A DNA stretch of 64,000 nucleotides from Vibrio sp. Isolate34 (GCF_022397915.1 NZ_JAKEUO010000005.1:197980-261979), one strand, 5' to 3'. Numbered from the stretch's first letter, positions 38,206 through 47,630 are shown. The notes: generated by a model not told the origin, from the letters alone. Translations and numbers: made by a program.

Positions 38206-39069
38206 TTACTTTTTGGTCACAGCGATAGGTAATTGCTCGTTAGCACCCCATTCAGTCCATGAGCCGTCGTAAACGCCCATTTCGCCCGAGTATCCCGCCA
38301 GCTTAGCGGCCAGTAGAATGATGCAGGCCGTCACACCGGAACCACAACTAAAGAACATAGGTTGAGAGGGGGTTAAAGCTAACGTTGAAAAGATGTCGGA
38401 TAGCTCTTCTTGGGATTTCAATTTGCCTGTATTCAATACTTGCGCGAAGGGCAAACAAATCGAATTGGGAATATGGCCACTGCGCAAGCCTTCACGTGGC
38501 TCTGGTACTTCTGAATCGAAACGAGCTTGTGAACGTGCATCTAGAATGTTTGCACTTTTGTCATCGGAATAACTTAGGATTTGCTGAGCATTTACAAAGT
38601 AGTTGTCATGAATATGACCTTCGAAATTACCCGGTATTACTTCAGTTCTGTACGAAGTTTCTGTGGCGTAACCAGCTTCGATCCATGCAGGCAAACCACC
38701 ATTTAAGATGTAAACGTTTTTGTGCCCCATCGCCATAAACATCCACCACGCACGAGGTGAAGCAAAGGTTCCTGAGTTATCGTAAACCACAACCGTACTG
38801 TCGTGATTGATACCAATTTCACGAGCACGAGTGTTGAAGTGTTTTTCGGAAGGGAACATATGGGGAAGCATGGTGTGCTTGTTGCAAAAGTCTTTGTCGT
38901 AATCAAAACGAATAGCACTAGGAATCATTTGTCCTTTGATCTTTTCCGATTCACTTGGGATCTGAAATTCGATACTGGCGTCTAGGATGATGATGTTGTT
39001 TTCTTCTAGCAAACGTTGTTGAAGCTGTTCCGGTGAAATGAGTGGCTGATTCATTCTTTTTATATCCAT
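38206..39069 (-). CDS. sseA: Sulfurtransferase, 3-mercaptopyruvate sulfurtransferase type
   Basis: A 287-residue two-rhodanese-domain protein. The catalytic Cys is in FSCGSGVTAC near residue 247; a CGSGVTA loop is the 3-mercaptopyruvate sulfurtransferase form, while thiosulfate sulfurtransferases carry CRxGxx. The first, non-catalytic rhodanese domain has VVVYDNSGTFASPRAWW. Transfers sulfur from 3-mercaptopyruvate to a thiophilic acceptor. A second in-frame Met at codon 6 is an alternative start; neither has a strong Shine-Dalgarno. Confidence 0.88.
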   Translation of the reverse strand: MDIKRMNQPLISPEQLQQRLLEENNIIILDASIEFQIPSESEKIKGQMIPSAIRFDYDKDFCNKHTMLPHMFPSEKHFNTRAREIGINHDSTVVVYDNSGTFASPRAWWMFMAMGHKNVYILNGGLPAWIEAGYATETSYRTEVIPGNFEGHIHDNYFVNAQQILSYSDDKSANILDARSQARFDSEVPEPREGLRSGHIPNSICLPFAQVLNTGKLKSQEELSDIFSTLALTPSQPMFFSCGSGVTACIILLAAKLAGYSGEMGVYDGSWTEWGANEQLPIAVTKK

Positions 39070-39104
39070 TTTTGTTGTAGTTATTAATGTTGTTATATCT
39101 ATTA

Positions 39105-39419
39105 CTAAGGCGTAGTTCTACAGTGGATGAACTGATAGCTGCTTTGTCCGGTTATTTGATTGTTTAATGTATCAAGCGCGACCACAGAATCAATAGGGCA
39201 GTCTGTGGTGGGTGCAATGGAAACGCGAAATACTTGATCATCTTCTGTCTGAACGGTGAGGTAACGTCTGTGTCCGTCTAGAGATTGAGTGAGAGTATTG
39301 GAAACCACTTTGGCTTGAATGCGTTGTCCTGTCTCTGAGGTCAAAGGAAAATAGGTAAGAGCCAAGAGTACGCCCACACCACACATTAAGATAAATAGAC
39401 CTATTTTTAACTGTTTCAT
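39105..39419 (-). CDS. Small membrane-anchored protein of unknown function
   Basis: A 104-residue protein with a single N-terminal hydrophobic helix (IGLFILMCGVGVLLALTYF), then a soluble, probably periplasmic, beta-rich domain with two Cys (TTDCPID and FIHCRT). It lies 35 bases upstream of the sulfurtransferase on the same strand, and may be co-transcribed. No family was recognised. Confidence 0.65.
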   Translation of the reverse strand: MKQLKIGLFILMCGVGVLLALTYFPLTSETGQRIQAKVVSNTLTQSLDGHRRYLTVQTEDDQVFRVSIAPTTDCPIDSVVALDTLNNQITGQSSYQFIHCRTTP

Positions 39420-39526
39420 GAGAGTAAGTCTTTGAAGGTTATCTTGAAAATATAAGTGAGATCGGAGTTAAAGTGAATCAAGTCAATCAGAAAAAATGAA
39501 CTCACTCTAGATTCGAACCCAAACAA

Positions 39527-39550
39527 AAAGTGAGCATTTCAGCTCACTTT
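39527..39550 (-). terminator. Rho-independent terminator of the LruC/lipoprotein operon
   Basis: AAAGTGAGC (39527-39535) pairs with GCTCACTTT (39542-39550). The minus strand has the T-run, so it ends the operon read from 42351. Confidence 0.8.
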
Positions 39551-39595
39551 AAAGTTATACGTAATTTGTTATGAAAAACTCTTAACTGAGATCTC

Positions 39596-40129
39596 TTACC
39601 AAACGATCTGGGAATCACTGCTTGATACCACTTGCTGTAATGGTGGTTGACCATCATAAAACCAAATTTCGACCAACAGTGAGTCGTGATTGACTGGAGC
39701 CGTAAAGTTAGACGCGAAGACTCCGTTGTTTAATGAGCCTGCAATCACTTTACTCGAGTAGTCTGGTTTTAAGGTAGAGTCATCTCGTGTGCTGAAACGG
39801 CTATAAACGGTGACAAATGAGCGAGCTGTTGAAATGTTGCTGATGTCGATGTCGAGATCAAACTGTTCAACAGAGCTGTAATCAAAGCCATCGGGCACAA
39901 CCACATCATTCATTGTATAGATTGGTGCCGCTGCTGCACTTGTCGCTGAAGATGTCGTTCCTGTTACTGGAGTTGAAGGCGCGGCTGGCGTCGACGGTGT
40001 TGCTGGTGATGGCGTAGATGCACTGCCGCCACCTCCACCGCCGCCCCCACAGCCAACTAATACCAATGGAGTGACAGCGAGAATAAGAGCCAACGATTTT
40101 TTCATGTTCCAAGTTCTGTTTGCAGACAT
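39596..40129 (-). CDS. Gly-rich lipoprotein
   Basis: A lipoprotein: MKKSLALILAVTPLVLVGC is a clear type II signal, with Cys in a lipobox, followed by a poly-Gly run and a Ser/Thr/Pro/Ala linker, then a 100-residue beta-rich domain. ATG 40129 is chosen because it follows AGGAAG at good spacing; it adds eight residues before MKK. ATG 40204 also has a strong AAGGAG, which overlaps the stop region of the upstream gene. That start would give an unusual 33-residue extension before the signal peptide. Function is unknown. It is co-transcribed with the LruC-domain gene. Confidence 0.75.
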   Translation of the reverse strand: MSANRTWNMKKSLALILAVTPLVLVGCGGGGGGGGSASTPSPATPSTPAAPSTPVTGTTSSATSAAAAPIYTMNDVVVPDGFDYSSVEQFDLDIDISNISTARSFVTVYSRFSTRDDSTLKPDYSSKVIAGSLNNGVFASNFTAPVNHDSLLVEIWFYDGQPPLQQVVSSSDSQIVW

Positions 40130-40215
40130 ACCATCTTCCTTAGCTAGATTGTGACTCGAATCAACGCAGTGAGTTTCTCGATATTGTTTATTGTGAGTAT
40201 TCATAGCGTTTCTCC

Positions 40216-42351
40216 TTATGGCTCGTAACTTTGGTTGTCTGCTGGTGATGCGTACCAAGTTTGGTTATTTTCACCGCTTGATTCTGCCCACTGCTTAAAC
40301 TCTGGGTAAGCAGTTACGATATCCACGTATTCTTGCGGCCATTCCCATTCCTCTGTTGATGTAATGATCAGCGCCCAAGGGTGATTCTCTGCTGTTTTGA
40401 AATATTTACCTGTTGATGGGTTACTGTCATCGACGCCTAACCCAGCTTCAAAGAGGTTATCGGTATCAAAGGCTTCCGTTGGCGCTTGGTCTGGCAAGTG
40501 AACTTCCCAACTGCGTCCTGGGTGCAGAGGTAGATTTTCACCGTGATAGTAGCCAGGTGTTGCAAAGATAAACGGGTCGTAAGGCATATCTGTCCATGTA
40601 TCAGTACTAATTCCATCGCCTGATAAGCTGATTCCTATTTGGAAAGAGAACTGTTCGTCGTCTTTACATGAGTTACTAGTTCGATAGAAGGTACATGATG
40701 TTTCTGTTTTAGACGTTAAATCTTCGGCGGCAATAAATATCGCCTCACTACGTCCGTCCTCCATGTCTAAGTCAGTAAAGACGCCATTGTGTTTCATGTA
40801 AGAACTACCGCTGTCTACCGAGCTTGGAGCAAGGTTTGGTAAGCGAACAGCGAAACCATTTCTATAGGTTGCACCAACAGCAGCTAGGCGACCGTCGATA
40901 GTGGATTTCACTACTTTTCCGTCTTTTAGGATTTCTGTGATTCGATACATAATCACGGCATCATTCATATCGTAGTCGGCTTTATAAGGCCAGTTGTCTT
41001 CATACGCCAAGGTCGCGTAACCCGAAGCGCTTGGGAAGTAACGAGCTGTAGCACCGTCATTAAGAACATCGACTTGGATATCAACCACCTCACCAGAGGT
41101 TGAACCACCAAAGTAGCTCAGGTTGGTTTGTTGACTGAATCTGAAACGAGCCCAAGTTGTCCCCGTTAATGCGTTGATATCAACATTAAGGAACAGGTCA
41201 TTCTCGCCCGCATCCAGTTGGTAGTCGGTAAATACCTGCTCATTAGCGCCGTCGAAGCTGCCATCTTGGTTCCAATCAATCCAAGCTGAAAGGTAACCGG
41301 TTGTTGAAGCTTCAATAACAACTTTTGAATCGAGTCCGGCTTCAAGTGCGGTAACAAAACCGATACCACCGTTTGCCCACTCGTCATCAATGCCAACACT
41401 TTCATCAGATTGCGGTGTTACGTAGCCATCAAGGTCAGCATCTGGTGCGTCTGTACCTAACCAGGTGACCCCATCAAGTTCATGTCGAGGACCATTGCTT
41501 GCAAGTAGAGTTAGGTAGCTGTCTGGTGCGTCACCGAAGTCGATGTTTGAATCTTCATCCACAACAGGCGCATTCGCACAACGAGCACCATCATTTTGAT
41601 TAGAAGAAGGGCCATTCGATACGAATTCAACGGCAGGAACAATACCCGCTGCGATGTTAGCTGCGTTATCTGGTGATAAGTTGATTCGGTAGATCTTACC
41701 GTCTTGATTTCGAGATACGTAGTAGTAGCCGTTTACATCGAAATAACCTGCACCGAACGTACCTGTTTCTCCAGTATCACCGATGTAGGTCTCTGCCCCC
41801 GTTGTAGGGTTGAAGCTGTATAAGCCACCAGAGTTATTATCGATACCATATAGAGAGCCATCGCTTGGGTGGAAAGCGAAATCAGTTAATTTCACCGTTG
41901 CTGGGCTGCCTACAATTTTGTTAACGGTAACTGTCGCATTTGGATCGGTATCTAAAGGCGATAGATCAACCGTGAACAGCCCTTTGCCAGTGCGGTACAG
42001 GTAGTAAACATGATCGTAAACGTCACCCACATAGAAGGTATGGTCGGTTGGTAATCCGCTGGTATTGATGACTTCTGCTTGGAAGTCTTGACCAAGACGT
42101 ACTAGGCGTTTATTGGTGGTGTCATAACCGTAGATGTATCTGTCTTCGAAGTCGAAACCGACACCGTTTATGTTGGCGTTCATTCCTGTGTCGTCTTCTA
42201 ATAGGGTAGTTGAACCAGTAACGAGGTTAACGCCCCAGACTTGCACAGGGGTGGACTGAAAAAGGTATGCCTTACTAGGGCAAGTATCGAATGGCGCTGC
42301 GTTGGCGACCAGTGGCGCACTTAATAGCAAACTTAACGTTGTAATTCTCAT
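40216..42351 (-). CDS. LruC-domain secreted protein
   Basis: A 711-residue exported protein with a signal peptide (MRITTLSLLLSAPLVANA). Residues 25-260 look like a propeller-type repeat region (GVGFDFEDRYIYGYDTTNKR, KLTDFAFHPSDGSLYGIDNN). Residues about 310-430 contain a GEVED-like domain (STSGEVVDIQVDV). Residues 450-700 are a LruC domain (YEDNWPYKADYDMNDAVIMYR), a calcium-binding-like motif with several Asp. AAGGATG supports the start. It is followed by a lipoprotein gene overlapping its end region. Role unknown; probably cell-surface or extracellular. Confidence 0.82.
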   Translation of the reverse strand: MRITTLSLLLSAPLVANAAPFDTCPSKAYLFQSTPVQVWGVNLVTGSTTLLEDDTGMNANINGVGFDFEDRYIYGYDTTNKRLVRLGQDFQAEVINTSGLPTDHTFYVGDVYDHVYYLYRTGKGLFTVDLSPLDTDPNATVTVNKIVGSPATVKLTDFAFHPSDGSLYGIDNNSGGLYSFNPTTGAETYIGDTGETGTFGAGYFDVNGYYYVSRNQDGKIYRINLSPDNAANIAAGIVPAVEFVSNGPSSNQNDGARCANAPVVDEDSNIDFGDAPDSYLTLLASNGPRHELDGVTWLGTDAPDADLDGYVTPQSDESVGIDDEWANGGIGFVTALEAGLDSKVVIEASTTGYLSAWIDWNQDGSFDGANEQVFTDYQLDAGENDLFLNVDINALTGTTWARFRFSQQTNLSYFGGSTSGEVVDIQVDVLNDGATARYFPSASGYATLAYEDNWPYKADYDMNDAVIMYRITEILKDGKVVKSTIDGRLAAVGATYRNGFAVRLPNLAPSSVDSGSSYMKHNGVFTDLDMEDGRSEAIFIAAEDLTSKTETSCTFYRTSNSCKDDEQFSFQIGISLSGDGISTDTWTDMPYDPFIFATPGYYHGENLPLHPGRSWEVHLPDQAPTEAFDTDNLFEAGLGVDDSNPSTGKYFKTAENHPWALIITSTEEWEWPQEYVDIVTAYPEFKQWAESSGENNQTWYASPADNQSYEP

Positions 42352-42459
42352 ATCTACATCCTTGTGATGGAAGGTCTAGATACTTAATCAAGTAATGTGC
42401 CATTTTTAAATTATTGATTTTAATGCTTTTTATTTTTTATAATTCAAGTTTTTGGTGTT

Positions 42460-42474
42460 TTCTCAAAATGAGAA
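42460..42474. promoter_or_regulatory. Inverted repeat upstream of the LruC gene (TTCTCA-N3-TGAGAA)
   Basis: A perfect 6-base inverted repeat, about 110 bases before the LruC start, within an AT-rich stretch that should hold its promoter. Confidence 0.35.
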
Positions 42475-42544
42475 TTCAAATGAAACTAATCTCTTAATAA
42501 CTATTCCAATTTGATAACCTCGAGTAGAAGCTAAACTTCAGACA

Positions 42545-42574
42545 TAAAAAAGCCCTGACTTATCGTCAAGGCTT
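42545..42574 (-). terminator. Rho-independent terminator after moeB
   Basis: AAGCCCTGAC (42550-42559) pairs with GTCAAGGCTT (42565-42574) with one mismatch; the A-run at 42546-42551 is a T-run on the minus strand. Confidence 0.7.
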
Positions 42575-42603
42575 AGGTTCTCGATAGGGGGATATGGTTT
42601 AGT

Positions 42604-43353
42604 CTATCCACACACCGAACAACTCGGCATCTTCGTTAAGTTCATTTCACGCCAGCTGTGCGACATAGCGTCGAGAATCAGAAGCTTACCTTGCTTTGGT
42701 TGTCCAAACTTAGCGATAACTTTGATCGCTTCCAAAGCTTGAGCTGCCCCAACCATACCGACAACAGGAGCCATCACACCAGCTTCGACACAGCTAAGTG
42801 CTGCGTTGCCGAATAGAGCGCTTAAGCATTGATAGCAAGGTGCGTTCTCATCTTGATAAGTGAATACGCTAATCTGACCTTCCATGCGAATCGCAGCGCC
42901 AGAAACCAGTGGCGTTTTTGATGCGTAACACAAGCGATTCAATTGATTGCGCGTTTCGACATTGTCGCTGGCATCAAGTACGAGTGAATGCGCTTCAATG
43001 AGCTTCGCCAGTGCCTCGTCATCTAGCCTGTGATCGACGGTCTCTACTTTTAGGTGTGGGTTTAACACCTGCAAGGATTCTGCGGCTGAAACGACCTTTT
43101 TCTTACCAATGTCAGCATCGGTGTGAAGTACTTGGCGCTGTAAATTAGAAAGCTCGACAATATCGTCATCGATTAGCGTTAGCTTACCAATGCCTGCAGT
43201 CGCAAGATATTGGGCAGAAGCGCAGCCTAAGCCGCCAGCTCCTAACACCAGTATTGAGTTTTGTTTCAGCGCTTCTTGGCCCTCAAAATCAAACTGTTTA
43301 AGGATGATCTGGCGGTTGTAGCGAAGCATTTCTGCGTCAGAAAGTATTTCCAT
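42604..43353 (-). CDS. moeB: Molybdopterin-synthase adenylyltransferase
   Basis: A 249-residue E1-like enzyme that activates the MoaD C-terminus with ATP in molybdenum-cofactor synthesis. Visible: the nucleotide-binding GAGGLGCASAQYLATAG near residue 40, RxxxR-type NLQRQ, and two Cys pairs (CYQC and CSVC) that bind zinc. The frame opens at a TTG (43359), but ATG 43353 follows GAGG at good spacing. It lies 12 bases downstream of moeA. Confidence 0.93.
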   Translation of the reverse strand: MEILSDAEMLRYNRQIILKQFDFEGQEALKQNSILVLGAGGLGCASAQYLATAGIGKLTLIDDDIVELSNLQRQVLHTDADIGKKKVVSAAESLQVLNPHLKVETVDHRLDDEALAKLIEAHSLVLDASDNVETRNQLNRLCYASKTPLVSGAAIRMEGQISVFTYQDENAPCYQCLSALFGNAALSCVEAGVMAPVVGMVGAAQALEAIKVIAKFGQPKQGKLLILDAMSHSWREMNLTKMPSCSVCG

Positions 43354-43365
43354 CAGCAAGCCTCG

Positions 43366-44601
43366 TTAGTAAAGTGTAGAGTTAAACAGTTGAATTTGAA
43401 CTGTTTCGCCGACTTCTACACGACCACGTTCACGTTCTAGTACCACAAAGCAGTTTGCTAGGCTCATTGAGCGGAAAGCGCCAGAGCTTTGGTTACCTGT
43501 TGTTTCAACCACAAACTGACCGTTTTCAATCGAGTAGATGCCACGTTGGTAATCCGTACGACCTGGGCCTTTTTTGAATGCCGATTTAGTCGTTGCTGGA
43601 ATAGATTCTGGTGCTGTCCATGCAGTATGACCTGCAAGTTTAGCCAGCATAGGTTGAACCAACACGTACATCGTCATCATTGCAGAAACTGGGTTACCCG
43701 GCAGGCCACAGAACCAAGCGTTGTCTAACTCACCAAAAGCGAATGGCTTGCCCGGTTTGATTGCCAGTTTCCAAAAGCCGATTTCGCCAAGCTCTTCAAG
43801 AATGTCTTTGGTGTAATCCGCTTCACCGACACTTACGCCTCCAGAAGTGACGACTACGTCTGCCAATTCTTGTGCTTTCACAAAGGTTTCTTTAAGCGTT
43901 GCAGGGCAATCAGGAATAATACCTAGGTCAATCGCTTCGCAACCAAACGCTTCAATCAGCGGTTTGATACCGTAGCGGTTGCTGTCGTAGATCTGACCAT
44001 CTTCAAGAGGCTGACCTAAAGGTTTTAGCTCATCACCAGTAGAGAAGAAAGCGACCTTCGGTTTGTGTGCAACGGTCACATGGCTCACACCAAGTGAAGC
44101 GATCATTGGAATATCACGAGGTGTTAAACGTTCGCCACGGCTAAGAACGATGTCACCTTGTTTAATGTCGTCACCCGTAGGGCGAATGTTGTTGTTCAGT
44201 TTGATATCGTCTTGCTGAATCTCAATGCCCGCCTCGGTTTCACGAGTATTTTCTTGCATGATGACGGCATTACAACCTTCTGGGATTTTTGCACCAGTCA
44301 TAATGCGAATACAGGTATTGCTTGGCCATTCGCCCTCAAATGGCTGACCCGCAAAAGATTTACCCGCCAATGGCAGTACTTTACCGTTCTCTAGGTCCGC
44401 TAAACGCAGCGCGTAACCGTCCATTGCTGAGTTATCAAAAGGAGGTACAAAAATAGGGGAGAGTATGTCTTCAGCAAGAACGTAGCCTAATGCATCCGCC
44501 AATGGCAGAGTTAGAGTTGTTTGAATAGGTTTGATTGGTGACAGCAGCTTATCTAGTGCTTCTTCAATTGGCATTAAGCCCGGAGCGTCGCAACAGCCCA
44601 T
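43366..44601 (-). CDS. moeA: Molybdopterin molybdotransferase
   Basis: A 411-residue MoeA, which inserts molybdate into adenylated molybdopterin. Motifs: PPFDNSAMDGYALR, RIMTGAKIPEGCNAVI, VAFFSTGDEL, VVTSGGVSVGEADY and FCGLPGNPVSAMMT, all typical. AAGGA before the ATG supports the start. Part of a moeA-moeB operon, divergent from folE, a common arrangement in vibrios. Confidence 0.95.
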   Translation of the reverse strand: MGCCDAPGLMPIEEALDKLLSPIKPIQTTLTLPLADALGYVLAEDILSPIFVPPFDNSAMDGYALRLADLENGKVLPLAGKSFAGQPFEGEWPSNTCIRIMTGAKIPEGCNAVIMQENTRETEAGIEIQQDDIKLNNNIRPTGDDIKQGDIVLSRGERLTPRDIPMIASLGVSHVTVAHKPKVAFFSTGDELKPLGQPLEDGQIYDSNRYGIKPLIEAFGCEAIDLGIIPDCPATLKETFVKAQELADVVVTSGGVSVGEADYTKDILEELGEIGFWKLAIKPGKPFAFGELDNAWFCGLPGNPVSAMMTMYVLVQPMLAKLAGHTAWTAPESIPATTKSAFKKGPGRTDYQRGIYSIENGQFVVETTGNQSSGAFRSMSLANCFVVLERERGRVEVGETVQIQLFNSTLY

Positions 44602-44816
44602 AATTGAAATCCTTTGATCGTTATTGTTTTGATTTTGTGGTTGGCAATGGTGGTTGAAAAGCGATCAGAACACCTGATTCGCCAACGAAATTCTAGCCAC
44701 TCTAGCACAGTTTAAGCCCCGTAAATAATGACCTCCCTTAAAATATGGGTGTATTTATTCAAAATTCCGAGTATCCTTGTTTGCCATCCAGAAGGGGTAA
44801 TAAAAGAGGAAGTTCA

Positions 44817-45470
44817 ATGTCAGGTCTTAGCGAATCAGCGAAGTTGGTTAAAGATGCGCTAGCAAGCCGTGGTTTAGAGACACCAATGAGTCCTAACCAG
44901 GTTAGCCGAGAAGAGAAAAAGGAACGAATCGAACACCATATGCGTGAGATTCTCACTCTACTCGAACTTGATCTTACGGACGATAGTCTGGAAGAAACAC
45001 CACACCGCATTGCCAAAATGTACGTGGATGAGATTTTCTCTGGTTTGGATTACGCTAATTTCCCTAAAATTACCGTCATTGAAAACAAGATGGGTGTTCG
45101 TGAGATGGTACGTGTAAAAGACATTACCGTGACCAGTACTTGTGAGCATCACTTAGTGACCATCGATGGTAAAACAGCGGTTGCTTACATCCCTCGCGGT
45201 AAAATCATTGGTTTGTCTAAGATCAACCGTATCGTGCGCTTCTTTGCACAGCGTCCACAAGTTCAAGAGCGTATGACTCAGCAGATCCTTGTCGCTTTGC
45301 AAACCTTGCTTGAAACAGAAGATGTTGCAGTAACTATGGATGCGGTTCACTACTGCGTTAAATCACGCGGCGTGATGGACGCAACCAGTGAAACAACAAC
45401 CACAGCACTAGGCGGTATTTTTAAATCTAACCCAGCTACGCGTCACGAATTCTTACACGGCCTGCGTTAA
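44817..45470 (+). CDS. folE: GTP cyclohydrolase I
   Basis: A 217-residue enzyme that starts folate synthesis by turning GTP into dihydroneopterin triphosphate. The zinc ligands ([13 protein letters not shown], and Cys in HYCVKSRGV) and the [21 protein letters not shown] region are intact. The open frame starts at 44745, but ATG 44817 follows AGAGGAAG and gives [12 protein letters not shown], the usual start. Divergent from moeA. Confidence 0.95.
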   Translation: MSGLSESAKLVKDALASRGLETPMSPNQVSREEKKERIEHHMREILTLLELDLTDDSLEETPHRIAKMYVDEIFSGLDYANFPKITVIENKMGVREMVRVKDITVTSTCEHHLVTIDGKTAVAYIPRGKIIGLSKINRIVRFFAQRPQVQERMTQQILVALQTLLETEDVAVTMDAVHYCVKSRGVMDATSETTTTALGGIFKSNPATRHEFLHGLR

Positions 45471-45527
45471 TCGCCTTGTGATTTGATAAGTACGATTTAG
45501 CCTCAGTAGATCGGCAACCAAGATTCT

Positions 45528-45554
45528 AAGCCTCGCACTCAGCGGGGCTTTTTT
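45528..45554 (+). terminator. Rho-independent terminator after folE
   Basis: AAGCCTCGC (45528-45536) pairs with GCGGGGCTT (45542-45550, one G-U pair), followed by TTTT. Confidence 0.8.
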
Positions 45555-45590
45555 GTACCTGTAATAAAGTTAATTGCATGACTACGAATG

Positions 45591-45632
45591 TCGTCATTCT
45601 TTAGAGCGAAGAATGAGCGAGTAGGGGATCTG
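45591..45632. repeat. Possible dispersed REP-like element
   Basis: The stretch with CATTCTT-N7-AAGAATG (45595-45615) and the following GAGCGAGTAGGGGATCT resembles short dispersed repeats known in vibrios, which often carry GTCATTC and GGATCT. Recognition is from memory of the pattern; only one copy is in this window. Confidence 0.35.
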
Positions 45633-45727
45633 CACTTATGCGCTGAATTGATAATGGAAGCGATAGCTGTAAATAGATGCGCTCTACAGGGTGTAAAGCG
45701 CAAACTTGATTTCAGCTAATGGAATGC

Positions 45728-46327
45728 TTACGAAAGGTTAAATAAACGCTTTAAGCTATGAATCAAACCGGACGGCTTATTCTCTGCTTGATAGATGTTC
45801 AAGCCATCATAAAAACTCGCCATGAACTCAACACGGATTTCATCATCTGTGCTTCTTGATAAGCGAGACAGCAGTTTGGCGGTCGCTGCCGCGTGATCGT
45901 TGGCTAGGCTGTAATCCATTCCAAGTCGACCTTGAATGAACAACCATAAATGCGTTACTAACTTTAACTGCTGAGAGTTCGAGTTTTGAAACTTGTCGCC
46001 GTGCTCACTGCCTACCGTATTATCGAAGACATTTTGCATCGCTTCGCTAGCATCTTTGTTACTCTCAAAGCGATAGCTTGCGTCGATATGCTCTTTGGTC
46101 AACAGGCCAAGCAGTGTCTGACGTGCTGAGTTATCAGGCTTATTCTCACAAGCGTGTTTAAACAGGGCATGGTTGTCGTCGATAAAAGAGGTTAGCTCTT
46201 TCTCGAAACCTGTCGCAATTGCAGTTACTGAGTCTAAACCAGACTCTTTCAAACAAACGTAGAGTTTAGTTTTAGCTTGCTGGTTTGCTTCAAGTTTTTG
46301 CTGACTGTTAGTTGGTAGCTCAGTCAT
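45728..46327 (-). CDS. Unknown protein overlapping yaeQ
   Basis: A 199-residue soluble, mostly helical protein without a signal peptide or recognised domain. Its start overlaps the end of yaeQ by 8 bases, so the two are translationally coupled. Two features: a helix-rich N-terminal half with one Cys in YVCLKES and one in HACENKP, and a C-terminal half with HLWLFIQGRLGMDYSLAND. Codon use looks like its neighbours, so it is a real gene. Function unknown. Confidence 0.75.
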   Translation of the reverse strand: MTELPTNSQQKLEANQQAKTKLYVCLKESGLDSVTAIATGFEKELTSFIDDNHALFKHACENKPDNSARQTLLGLLTKEHIDASYRFESNKDASEAMQNVFDNTVGSEHGDKFQNSNSQQLKLVTHLWLFIQGRLGMDYSLANDHAAATAKLLSRLSRSTDDEIRVEFMASFYDGLNIYQAENKPSGLIHSLKRLFNLS

Positions 46328-46859
46328 TACTCTGTAACTCTTCCCACGTCACTTCAGCTGATTGCGTGTCGCTATTTACGAACGCTGAGTTGCCCGTCAG
46401 CATCACTGAAAGATCCATTGTACGCTGAGTCATTGCGGCTAATTGCTCGATACCGTCGTTGTCTAGACGAACGATTTGGGCTTTTAGGTAACCGAATTTG
46501 CCTTTGTTCTGCTCCCACCAAACGTTTGATTTAGTGTTGAAGCTGAATACGCGCACAGATTTAGATAGACGAGTCGCCTTCTTGACACGTTCAGGGTCCG
46601 GTTCGCCTACATCAACCCATTCTAGGATCTGATCATCTAAAGACTTCTGCCATAAATCTGGTTCTTCAATGCTAGACAACCCTTTAGTGAACTCAAGTTC
46701 AGGAGAGGCATTGATACAAAAAGCCATGATACGAGCCATCATTCGCTGTTCTGTTTCAGAGGGATGTTGTGCAACCGTTAGATTAAAAGAGTCGTAATAG
46801 TCGCGATTCATATCGGTTAAAGAGATACGAAACTTGTAGATTGTCGGTTTAAGAGCCAT
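46320..46859 (-). CDS. yaeQ: YaeQ-family protein
   Basis: A 179-residue YaeQ protein. The segment ILEWVDVGEPDPERVKKAT and the opening IYKFRISLTDMNRDYYDSFNL are characteristic; structures of this family resemble PD-(D/E)XK nucleases, and the acidic E/D and Lys positions appear present. Biochemical role is unsettled. No good Shine-Dalgarno before the ATG. It is followed by the overlapping unknown gene. Confidence 0.88.
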   Translation of the reverse strand: MALKPTIYKFRISLTDMNRDYYDSFNLTVAQHPSETEQRMMARIMAFCINASPELEFTKGLSSIEEPDLWQKSLDDQILEWVDVGEPDPERVKKATRLSKSVRVFSFNTKSNVWWEQNKGKFGYLKAQIVRLDNDGIEQLAAMTQRTMDLSVMLTGNSAFVNSDTQSAEVTWEELQSND

Positions 46860-46925
46860 TGAGGAGGTGTCTTAGGTAGAAATAGTGAAGGGGAATATTA
46901 CCTTAAATCTCTGAATAGCGGGTAA

Positions 46926-46955
46926 AAAAATAGCCAGCAGAGGCTGGCTATTTTT
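46926..46955. terminator. Terminator between the cold-shock gene and yaeQ
   Basis: TAGCCAGC (46931-46938) pairs with GCTGGCTA (46943-46950) with A/T-rich extensions on both sides. On the minus strand it ends the cold-shock transcript. Confidence 0.85.
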
Positions 46956-46976
46956 AGAAAGCTTTAAAATACTAAA

Positions 46977-47186
46977 TTAAAGTACTTTGATGCTGTCAGC
47001 TTGTGGGCCTTTTTGACCTTGAGATACTACGAACTCAACTTTTTGGCCTTCAGCAAGAGTTTTGAAACCGTCGCCTGTGATAGCAGAGAAGTGTGCGAAT
47101 ACGTCTGGGCCGTTTTCTTGTTGAATGAAGCCGAAGCCTTTAGTTTCGTTGAACCACTTTACTGTACCAGTAACTGTGTTAGACAT
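46977..47186 (-). CDS. cspA: Cold-shock protein, CspA family
   Basis: A 69-residue single cold-shock domain with the RNA-binding motifs KGFGFI (RNP1) and VFAHF (RNP2). Opening [15 protein letters not shown] and ending [10 protein letters not shown] are typical. AGGGATAAC supports the start. Binds single-stranded RNA/DNA and melts mRNA structure. The symbol is used at family level; which paralogue it is cannot be decided here. Confidence 0.92.
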   Translation of the reverse strand: MSNTVTGTVKWFNETKGFGFIQQENGPDVFAHFSAITGDGFKTLAEGQKVEFVVSQGQKGPQADSIKVL

Positions 47187-47630
47187 GATGTTATCCCTAA
47201 AATTAATTTTTATAGTGAGCCAATTGTGGCACTGATAGCGTGGAAAAGTTTATTGCTATTGCGTACAACACAACGGGGTTACTAGTAATCCAACGAAATG
47301 TTTATATACAAAGAACTTTCTTTCTAGCCGGAATCGAGTCTAAATCAAATCAGGGGATAGTCAATCGAATACATAGGGAAAGGTTGCAGAAACTTGGGGG
47401 TAGTCAAACTTTGCATTCCTTAAATATCATGTAGTTACAGTTGTATGGTGATTTCTTGTCGTTTTTGTGAAAAACATAGGTATGTTTGATGACAAAATTA
47501 GAGTCGTTGCACGGTTTTGGTACGTTCTGCTTTGAGACAAGAAAGCCGTTAAACTGCTTGAACCCCAGTATTTAACGGCTTCATTTATAAAAACATTGTC
47601 GAATATTGTCTTCTCGTATAGGAGCTATTC
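47187..47630. other. Long upstream region of the cold-shock gene
   Basis: 444 bases. The right end holds the terminator of the sugar dehydrogenase gene (47543-47581). The rest lies upstream of the cold-shock gene on the minus strand, and probably gives the long 5' leader typical of cspA-type mRNAs. The plus-strand ORF at 47240-47434 is not credible. Confidence 0.5.
47543..47581 (-). terminator. Hairpin terminator after the sugar dehydrogenase gene
   Basis: AAGCCGTTAAA (47543-47553) pairs with TTTAACGGCTT (47571-47581), downstream of the minus-strand dehydrogenase gene. The minus strand has a TTTCTT tail. Confidence 0.65.

Noticed and set aside
47240..47434. ORF in the long upstream region of the cold-shock gene
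   Set aside because: No coding features; the region is better explained as the 5' leader of the cold-shock mRNA.
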